DNA from: Burkholderiales bacterium
GTDB lineage: Bacteria; Pseudomonadota; Gammaproteobacteria; Burkholderiales; Ga0077523
Reading direction: 5' to 3'
Assembly: GCA_022843925.1 (NCBI GenBank)
Contig: JALHMS010000008.1
Location: forward strand, 62,001 to 126,000
DNA: 64,000 nt
This document shows positions 56,816 to 64,000 of the stretch, piece after piece. A model generated the notes under the pieces. The model searched no databases and was not told where the DNA came from. It was given only the letters and a program-made list of their open reading frames with translations. Numbering within the stretch: the stretch's first letter is position 1; every line of letters begins with the position of its first letter. Both the position numbers and the translations under genes were made by a program.

Positions 56816-56852
56816 GCGCGCCTTTTTTCCGGTTCTCGGATTGGAGCAGCCC

Positions 56853-57461
56853 ATGTACGCGGTCATCAAAACCGGCGGCAAGCAATATCGTGTGACCGCA
56901 GGGTCTAAGCTCAAGGTCGAGCAGCTCACTGCCGAGGTTGGCGCCGACGTGGTGATCGATCAGGTGCTCATGGTCGCTGACGGCGTGGCCGTCAAGGTCG
57001 GGACGCCTCTCGTGCAGGGCGCGACGGTCAAGGCCACGGTCCTGTCGCACGGTCGCGGCGACAAGGTCCTCATCTTCAAGCATCGCCGCCGCAAGCACTT
57101 CAAGAAGCAAGGCGGCCACCGCCAGTGGTTCTCGGAGATCTTCATCGCCGGAATCGAAGACGGCGCCGGCGGCAGCAGCACCGCCAAGGCCCCCGAGATC
57201 GTCACGGTCGATGACCTGACGAAGGTCGAAGGGATCGGTCCCAAGATCGCGGCGGTGCTCGTCAAGAACGGCATCACCACCTTCGCGGCGCTCGCAGCGA
57301 TGCAGCCCGAAGCCATCACCGAGATGCTCAAGGCGTCGGGCGGTCGGTTCGGCATGGCGAAGCCGGGCACCTGGCCCCAGCAGGCAGCGCTCGCCGCCGC
57401 CGGCAAGTGGGAAGAATTCGAGCAGCTGACCAAGGAACTGGTCGGCGGCGTCAAGAAGTAA
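56853..57461 (+). CDS. rplU: 50S ribosomal protein bL21 with C-terminal helix-hairpin-helix extension (202 aa)
   Basis: Residues 1-103 are bL21, which binds 23S r[23 protein letters not shown] and [17 protein letters not shown] are diagnostic. After a GGSSTAKAP linker, about 90 extra residues form a helix-hairpin-helix module ([56 protein letters not shown]). E. coli bL21 stops at 103. Similar modules occur in other nucleic-acid-binding proteins, so the extension may make extra rRNA contacts. It is one uninterrupted frame with no frameshift sign. GGAG precedes the ATG. rpmA follows 12 bases on. Confidence 0.95.
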   Translation: MYAVIKTGGKQYRVTAGSKLKVEQLTAEVGADVVIDQVLMVADGVAVKVGTPLVQGATVKATVLSHGRGDKVLIFKHRRRKHFKKQGGHRQWFSEIFIAGIEDGAGGSSTAKAPEIVTVDDLTKVEGIGPKIAAVLVKNGITTFAALAAMQPEAITEMLKASGGRFGMAKPGTWPQQAALAAAGKWEEFEQLTKELVGGVKK

Positions 57462-57473
57462 GGAGAGCAAGCC

Positions 57474-57740
57474 ATGGCACACAAGAAAGCAGGCGGAAGT
57501 TCACGCAACGGTCGTGACTCCGAGTCGAAGCGACTGGGCGTGAAGCGCTTCGGCGGCCAGTTCGTCCTCGCAGGCAACATCATCGTCCGTCAGCGAGGCA
57601 CGCAGGTGCATCCTGGCGTCAACGTCGGTCTCGGCAAGGATCACACGCTGTTCGCCAAGATCGATGGTCACGTCGAGTTCGCCGTGAAGGGCCCGTTGAA
57701 GCGCAAGACGGTCAGCATCACGCCGGTCGCCGCTGCCTGA
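57474..57740 (+). CDS. rpmA: 50S ribosomal protein bL27
   Basis: Large-subunit protein near the peptidyl transferase centre. [40 protein letters not shown] and [14 protein letters not shown] are diagnostic. The N-terminus is of the uncleaved type. 88 residues, AAGGAG upstream. A hairpin follows before obgE. Confidence 0.98.
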   Translation: MAHKKAGGSSRNGRDSESKRLGVKRFGGQFVLAGNIIVRQRGTQVHPGVNVGLGKDHTLFAKIDGHVEFAVKGPLKRKTVSITPVAAA

Positions 57741-57762
57741 CGCGAAGCGCCCCTCCAGGCAC

Positions 57763-58987
<1,225 letters not shown>

Positions 58988-58988
<1 letters not shown>

Positions 58989-60112
58989 TGGACCCGGTCT
59001 CCGTGGTGCGCGAGGCTTCGCGCCTCGTGGTGAAGGTGGGCTCCAGTCTGGTCACCAACGGCGGGCAGGGTCTCGACCAGGCCGCGCTGGCCCAGTGGGC
59101 GGAGCAGATCTCCGCGCTGGCCCGCAGCGGGAAGCAGGTGCTGCTCGTCTCCAGCGGGGCGGTCGCGGAGGGCATGCAACGCCTCGGATGGAAGCGCCGA
59201 CCCAAGGCACTCCACGATCTCCAGGCTGCCGCCGCGGTCGGTCAGATGGGGCTGGTGCAGGCCTACGAGACCTGCTTCCGCAAGCATGAGCTGCAGACCG
59301 CCCAGATCCTGCTGACCCACGAAGACCTCGCAGACCGCAGTCGCTACCTGAATGCCCGGTCGACGCTGCGCACGCTGTTGTCGCTCGCCATCATTCCGAT
59401 CATCAACGAGAACGATACCGTCGCCACCGACGAGATCCGCTTCGGCGACAACGACACGCTCGGCTCGCTCGTCACGAATCTCGTGGAGGCCGAGGTGCTG
59501 ATCATCCTCACCGACCAGCCCGGCCTCTACACGGCGGATCCGCGGAAGGATCCCTCGGCCACCCTCGTGCAGGATGCGCGCGCCGGGGATCCCGCGCTCG
59601 AGGCCATGGCGGGCGGTGCCGGGTCCTCGATCGGCTCCGGCGGCATGCTCACCAAGATCCTCGCAGCCAAGCGCGCTGCCCGCAGCGGCGCGCACACGGT
59701 CATCGCCTCGGGCCGCGAGCCGCAGGTGCTCGTCCGCCTCGCCGCCGGTGAGCGCATCGGCTCCCAGCTCGTCGCCGAGACACCCACGCTCGCCGCCCGC
59801 AAGCAGTGGCTGGCCGACCATCTCCAGCTCCGCGGCAAGCTCTTCCTCGACGCCGGCGCCGTCCGCGCGCTCACGGCCGACGGCAAGAGCCTGCTCCCGA
59901 TCGGCGTCCAGGAGGCCCAGGGCGACTTCGAGCGCGGCGAAGTGGTTGCCTGCGTCGACGCCGACGGGCGCGAGATCGCCCGCGGCCTCGTCAACTACAG
60001 CGCCGCCGAGACCCGTCGCATCCTGCGCACCCCCAGTGCCGAGATCGAGGCCCGCCTGGGCTATGTGGACGAGCCCGAGCTGATCCACCGGGACAACCTG
60101 GTCCTCCTGTAA
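58988..60112 (+). CDS. proB: Glutamate 5-kinase ProB
   Basis: First enzyme of proline synthesis. Amino acid kinase domain (1-260; [71 protein letters not shown]) followed by a PUA domain (about 280-365; [26 protein letters not shown]). 374 residues; the ATG shares a base with the obgE stop. proA is not adjacent. Confidence 0.96.
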
Positions 60113-60282
60113 GCGGCGCCGGATTTCCGATCCGTCGTTCCCTGCCGATCGCCATGCCGCCCCTCCGACGGTAAGCTCCGCCCGGGTCGCTTCGAGCGGA
60201 GATGGGCGTCCCGGAAAACCAGAATGGTCCCGTCCAGTCGATGGCCACGGACCCGGCGACTCGTGCACGGAGGAGATGCAAG

Positions 60283-61419
60283 ATGATTCGGATCAGGCAT
60301 TGGATCGTGGCCCTGCTCGCACTCGCGGGCAGCGCATGCGCGGCGATGGCGGCGGAGCCGATCCGCATCGGTCTCGTGGACGAGACCACCGGCCCGCAGG
60401 CGGAGGCCGGCGTGCTGACGCTGCGCGGTGTCCAGCTCGCGCTCGAGGAGATCAACGGTGCCGGGGGCATTCTCGGTCGTCCGGTCGAACTGATCATCGA
60501 GGACAACCAGAGCACGAACCCCGGGACCGTGCTCGCGTACACCAAGCTCGTCGACCAGAAGGTCGTCGCTGTGATCGGGCCCCTCCGCAGCACCCAGGTG
60601 CAGGCGGCGTCGCCGACGATCGCGAAGGCGAAGCTGCCCGCAGTGATCGGTGGCAGCGATCCCAGCCTCACCCGCGTCAACAACCCGTGGATCTTCCGCG
60701 TGCGTCCCAACGACCTGTATTCGTCCCGGGTCATGGCCGAGTTCGGCACGAAGACGCTCGGCAGGAGGAAGTGGGCCATCATCCACGCCACCGACACCTT
60801 CGGCGCCAACGGCCGCATCGCCCTCACGGACGCCCTCAAGGCCCAGGGCATCGAGCCCGTGCTCACCCAGGGCTACACGAGCAACCAGCAGGACTTCACC
60901 GCCGTCGTCCTGAGCCTGAAGAAATCGGGCGCCGACATCATCGGCTCCTACATGACGGGCTCCGCGGACGTCGGCATCTTCGCGCGGCAGCTCCGGCAGC
61001 TGGGCGTCAACGTCGAGTGGGTGGGGTCCACCTCTCTCGCCACCGAGACCGCGCTGCGGCTGGCCGGCGATGCACTCTGGGGCACCTATGTGGTCACCGA
61101 TTTCTTTCCGGATGCCCATAAGGAGTCGAAGGCGTTCGCCGCGAAATTCAAGGCGAAGCACGGCGCGAATCCCGACCTCTATTCCGCGTGGTCGTACGCG
61201 GGCATGCACCTGCTCAAGCACGCGATCGAGAAGGCCGGGAGCACCGATTCCGAGGCGGTCCGCAAGGCGATCCTCTCTACCCGCGGTCTGAAGGGCATCG
61301 CCGGCGAGTACGCCTTCGATGCCAACGGTGACGGCCTCCACGGGTACAGCATCGTGCGGAACGACAAGGGCACGCTCACGTTCATGCGGCACATCGAGTT
61401 CACGGCCGACGTGAAGTAG
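60283..61419 (+). CDS. Orphan LivJ-like ABC transporter substrate-binding protein
   Basis: Periplasmic type I binding protein of the branched-chain amino acid family. Signal peptide IRIRHWIVALLALAGSACAAMA; then IRIGLVDETTGPQAEAGVLT, NGAGGILGRPVELIIEDNQS, AVIGPLRSTQVQAASPTIAK and SAWSYAGMHLLKHAIEKAGS. ATG 60283 has GGAGGAG upstream, whereas the ORF's earlier ATG at 60202 lacks a signal sequence. 378 residues. No permease or ATPase genes are within reach, so it must work with components elsewhere or as a sensor partner; the kinase gene follows after 270 bases. Ligand unknown. Confidence 0.9.
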   Translation: MIRIRHWIVALLALAGSACAAMAAEPIRIGLVDETTGPQAEAGVLTLRGVQLALEEINGAGGILGRPVELIIEDNQSTNPGTVLAYTKLVDQKVVAVIGPLRSTQVQAASPTIAKAKLPAVIGGSDPSLTRVNNPWIFRVRPNDLYSSRVMAEFGTKTLGRRKWAIIHATDTFGANGRIALTDALKAQGIEPVLTQGYTSNQQDFTAVVLSLKKSGADIIGSYMTGSADVGIFARQLRQLGVNVEWVGSTSLATETALRLAGDALWGTYVVTDFFPDAHKESKAFAAKFKAKHGANPDLYSAWSYAGMHLLKHAIEKAGSTDSEAVRKAILSTRGLKGIAGEYAFDANGDGLHGYSIVRNDKGTLTFMRHIEFTADVK

Positions 61420-61689
61420 CGCCTCGGGCGGGGCGCTTTCGACCTGCATCGGAGTCACTCGCCCCGGGGCGCTCGACCCGCCCATCGTCGGACGGGCGCA
61501 CGTCGGGTCGAACGCGGCGAGCAGCGGTCGACGGTGCCGATCCGACCCGCCGTCGGAAGCGCGGCATCGCGCGCAGGCGCCATGGAGCAGCCCGGACGGG
61601 GCGGGCGCTGCTCAAGTTGCAGGGGTGATCGTCGATACCGGTCGAACGCCAACGGGCCGGCACCTTCGTGTCTGCGGCGGCATCATTCG

Positions 61690-62985
61690 ATGGCTTCGAT
61701 CCTCCTACTCGATTCTTCGGCCACCACGGCCCGACGCACCGGTCGCCTTCTGAGCGCAGCGGGTCACGCCGTCCGGACGACCGGCGATGTGGCGCGGATG
61801 CGGCAGACGGCGGCGAGCGCTCCGTTCGCAATCGTCTTGCGGGATCACGCCGAGTCGCCTGTCGATCCTTCGGTGGTCCGGCGGCTCCGGTCGGCAACGC
61901 ACACCTGCGGCCTGCTGGTGCTCGCCCCGGCCGCGCGCTGGGTCGTGTGGGTCGGTGTGGCCGACCGGGTCCTGCCCGAAGGGGCGTCCCCCGATCTGCT
62001 CCTCGACGCGATCCGGAAGCTGCGGGACGCCGCACCGCCGACGGCCGAGGCGTCCGGCGCGATGTCCGGTCCCACCGACATCGCCGGCACCGCCGATATC
62101 GCCGACGCGGAGTTGTCACGCATCGGCATCGCGGGCTACCGGATCCTGAAACTGATCGGCAACGGCGGCATGTCCGTCGTCTACCTGGCGGCGCACGAGG
62201 CGAGCGGCGAGATCCGCGCGCTCAAGCTGCTGCCCATCAGCGAGCACGACGGCGGCATGCTCGTGCAGCGGCTCATCAACGAGGCGGCGCTGCTGTCCCA
62301 GCTTCGCCACCCCGGCATCGTGCGCATCCACGAGCAGGGCTTCACCGAATGGCACGCATACATCGCCATGGAGTACCTGTCCGGTGGGGAACTCACCGCC
62401 TTGCTCGGGCAGCCGTTGCCTCCACCCTACGTCGTCGAGATCGTCCTGCAGATCGCCGAAGCCCTGGGCGCCATCCATCGGGCCGGCATGGTGCATCGGG
62501 ATCTGAAGCCGGCCAACATCCTGCGCCGCGCGGACGGCACCTTCGTGCTCGCGGACTTCGGGATCGCTCGCAAGAAAGGGGTCGATCTCTCGCGGTCGGG
62601 TCCCGGACACCTCGTGGGTACGGCCGCGTATCTGGCGCCCGAGACCATCGGCAGCGGCCGCATCGATCATCGCAGCGATCTCTACGCCCTGGGCGTCCTG
62701 TTCCACGAGATGCTGACCGGCAGGAAGCCGTTCGAAGCGGCCGGTCCAGTCGAGGTGATGGATCTGCATCTGCATGCCCCGGTGCCCCGCGTCCCCCCGC
62801 CGCTGGATTGGGCCCAGGTGCTGGTCGATGGCCTCCTGGCGAAGCGACCTGAAGATCGGTTCGCCAGCGCCGATAGCCTCATCACCGCTGTGCTCCATGC
62901 CTTGTCGGAGTTGCAGACATCGTCGCCCGGCCGCACCGCCGCCGTCGCCATCGACCCAACCCGGAGTCACGCAAATGCAGGATAG
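61690..62985 (+). CDS. Ser/Thr protein kinase with degenerate N-terminal receiver domain (431 aa)
   Basis: Eukaryotic-type (Hanks) kinase in the cytoplasm. Catalytic elements are complete: Gly loop IGNGGMSVVYLA (156-167), Lys179 in RALKLLP, HRDLKPANI (269-277), DFG (289-291) and APE (316-318). The first about 112 residues look like a receiver domain (ASILLLDSSATTARRTGRLL, FAIVLRDHAES), but the conserved Lys is replaced (VLPEGAS where KPF is expected), so phospho-signalling is doubtful. No membrane segment or extracellular sensor domain. ATG 61690 is the first sensible start; earlier ones add low-complexity sequence. Its end overlaps the two-receiver gene by 11 bases. Confidence 0.9.
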   Translation: MASILLLDSSATTARRTGRLLSAAGHAVRTTGDVARMRQTAASAPFAIVLRDHAESPVDPSVVRRLRSATHTCGLLVLAPAARWVVWVGVADRVLPEGASPDLLLDAIRKLRDAAPPTAEASGAMSGPTDIAGTADIADAELSRIGIAGYRILKLIGNGGMSVVYLAAHEASGEIRALKLLPISEHDGGMLVQRLINEAALLSQLRHPGIVRIHEQGFTEWHAYIAMEYLSGGELTALLGQPLPPPYVVEIVLQIAEALGAIHRAGMVHRDLKPANILRRADGTFVLADFGIARKKGVDLSRSGPGHLVGTAAYLAPETIGSGRIDHRSDLYALGVLFHEMLTGRKPFEAAGPVEVMDLHLHAPVPRVPPPLDWAQVLVDGLLAKRPEDRFASADSLITAVLHALSELQTSSPGRTAAVAIDPTRSHANAG

Positions 62986-63727
62986 CCGTACTGTCGCCGT
63001 CGTCGGATTCAACGCGACCGAGCTCCTCGTGCTGGGCAGCATCTTCGGGCTCGCCGCGAAGCGGATCCCGCGGTTCGTCCGGCACACCGACTCAGCCACA
63101 CAGCCCGATCTCTTCCTGGCCGATGCCGACGATGGCTCCGCGGTCGCCGAGCTGCTAAGACGCAATGCGGACGCGCGGGTGCCGGTGGTCCTCGTGGGGG
63201 CGTCGGATCACGGCACCGGATGGCCCCTCCTGCCCCGGCCGCTCCAGTGGGCCGGCGTGATCGTGGCCTTCGACCACGCCATCCGTGCCACGGGGCCCAA
63301 CGCATCGGCGCCGCTGTCACCGGTCCGTCGTACAGCAAAGCGGACCGAGCCGGACACCATCCTGATCGTCGGCAGCGACCGGGGCTTCAATGCACTGGTC
63401 TTCGACCGCCTCTCCCGGCACGCGGTCGCCATCGAGGATGTCCCCGATGCCGATGCAGCCCTGGCGAGATTCGCCGATGGCCACTATCCCTGCGTGATCA
63501 TCGATAGCGATTCCCGCGGCTCGGAGGGCTTGCGCCTCTGCAAGGCGATCAAGTCGCGCAAGGGTGGCCAACCCACCGCAGTGATCATCGCCAGCAGTGG
63601 CACCGAACAGTTCGATCGTGTCCGCGCGACGATGGCGGGGTGCGACGCGTTCCTCGCCAAACCGGTGTCCGAGCGAAAACTCGACGACGCGATCCAGCGT
63701 TACGTGGCGGCGGCCGCCGCGTACTGA
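62975..63727 (+). CDS. Tandem receiver-domain protein (one degenerate, one canonical; 250 aa)
   Basis: Residues 127-245 are a receiver domain: TILIVGSDRGFNALVF, phospho-acceptor Asp177 in CVIIDSDSRG, Ser207/208 in VIIASSG and Lys229 in FLAKPVSERKLDDAI. Residues 5-105 have the same fold pattern (VAVVGFNATELLVLGSIFG, DLFLADADDG) without a recognisable phosphorylation site. No output domain. It overlaps the kinase gene by 11 bases, so the two are co-translated; the receiver may be a target or regulator of the kinase, or be phosphorylated by an unlinked histidine kinase. No such histidine kinase is in the window. Confidence 0.85.
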   Translation: MQDSRTVAVVGFNATELLVLGSIFGLAAKRIPRFVRHTDSATQPDLFLADADDGSAVAELLRRNADARVPVVLVGASDHGTGWPLLPRPLQWAGVIVAFDHAIRATGPNASAPLSPVRRTAKRTEPDTILIVGSDRGFNALVFDRLSRHAVAIEDVPDADAALARFADGHYPCVIIDSDSRGSEGLRLCKAIKSRKGGQPTAVIIASSGTEQFDRVRATMAGCDAFLAKPVSERKLDDAIQRYVAAAAAY

Positions 63728-63780
63728 GCGCCTCTCGGGCCTCGCGGCCCGCGGCGGGTTGGTCGCAGAGGGTGTACCAA

Positions 63781-63798
63781 CAAGGGGAGGGCCCCTTG
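63781..63798. other. Hairpin downstream of the receiver gene
   Basis: CAAGGGG (63781-63787) pairs with CCCCTTG (63792-63798) around a 4-base loop. No T run follows. It may be a weak end for the kinase-receiver transcript. Confidence 0.4.
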
Positions 63799-63846
63799 TA
63801 TATCCCTCGTCGATGCGCCACCGACCTTTGAAACTGGCACGCTGTT

Positions 63847-63869
63847 GTAGGAGCGGCCCATGGCCGCGA
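63847..63869. repeat. REP-like palindromic unit (GTAGGAGCGGCC type)
   Basis: GTAGGAGCGGCC-CAT-GGCCGCGAG has a 6-bp GC stem (63853-63858 with 63862-63867) and the GTAGGAG head typical of REP elements in GC-rich proteobacteria. One copy seen in the window. Confidence 0.5.
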
Positions 63870-63940
63870 GAGCGTTGGTTCCGGTTGAAGCGTTTCCCTG
63901 CGTCCACCTCGCGCCCTGCATGGCGCTCGGATTCGGGAGG

Positions 63941-63970
63941 CACAAGACAGTGCGCAGGCACTGTCTTGTG
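63941..63970. repeat. Perfect 13-bp inverted repeat
   Basis: CACAAGACAGTGC (63941-63953) pairs exactly with 63958-63970 around GCAG. No T run on either side, and no gene is supported from 63728 to the window end. It may belong to the same repeat array as the REP-like unit or be a bidirectional stem-loop. Confidence 0.55.
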
Positions 63971-64000
63971 TCCACCCTCATCCACTGCTTTCGGGGCCAT

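Noticed and set aside
63317-64000. Reverse-strand ORF running off the window end
   Set aside because: Antisense to the receiver gene, low-complexity, and crosses the inverted repeats; no domain pattern.

Overview
The window is a very GC-rich piece of bacterial chromosome that reads as core genome of a betaproteobacterium. The evidence is gene order: rnpB directly before a complete division and cell wall (dcw) cluster, then dciA, secA, argJ, a DUF815 ATPase, a Nudix-ThiE fusion, yacG, zapD, coaE, pilD, pilC and pilB, followed by ffh and rpsP-rimM-trmD-rplS. MurE has the meso-diaminopimelate signature, and LpxC and a type IV pilus assembly set indicate a Gram-negative envelope. The order or family cannot be fixed from sequence reading alone. 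No prophage, plasmid or CRISPR array was seen.

Layout. 1-5.3 kb is an accessory envelope locus: three lipoproteins of LPP20 type, a periplasmic transglutaminase-like protein with an intact Cys-His-Asp triad, and an exported or membrane-anchored partner, with the decayed tail of a further lipoprotein copy between them. 5.3-9.7 kb is a leftward group: an NYN/OST-HTH protein and a two-gene unit that pairs an E1-like (ThiF)-nitroreductase fusion of the Rv1355c type with a FeeM-like N-acyltransferase. rnpB lies at 9.8-10.3 kb. 10.6-29.4 kb is the dcw cluster (mraZ to lpxC), nearly all with 1-20 base overlaps, driven by a promoter that carries a three-box MraZ operator. Its one break is a 163-base tandem insertion between mraY and murD that ends in a diverged copy of the mraY 3' end.

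29.4-36.4 kb holds a small membrane protein, dciA (reverse), secA with an unusual leader (53-codon upstream ORF plus a 15-bp hairpin), argJ, the DUF815 ATPase and the Nudix-ThiE fusion. 36.4-44.4 kb is transcribed leftward: ccsA-like, corC-like, pilB, pilC, pilD, coaE, zapD, yacG, with a MITE-like element whose terminal repeat supplies the pilB stop codon. 44.5-49 kb carries ffh, a secreted alpha/beta hydrolase and the rpsP operon with a clear promoter and terminator. 49-55.6 kb has a TAXI-type TRAP transporter, xerD, a secreted SUMF1-fold protein lacking the catalytic cysteines, a PrpF-family isomerase and tRNA-Pro(CGG). 55.7-60.1 kb is ispB (reverse) and rplU-rpmA-obgE-proB, where L21 carries a helix-hairpin-helix extension. 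60.2 kb to the end holds an orphan LivJ-like binding protein, a Ser/Thr kinase with a degenerate receiver domain, a two-receiver protein overlapping it, and a tail of REP-like inverted repeats.

Functionally the window supplies peptidoglycan precursor synthesis and septation (mur, mra, fts, ddl, zapD), lipid A commitment (lpxC), export (secA, ffh), pilus assembly, ribosome and tRNA maturation, and two less understood modules (LPP20/transglutaminase and E1-nitroreductase/FeeM) that are the best candidates for new biology.
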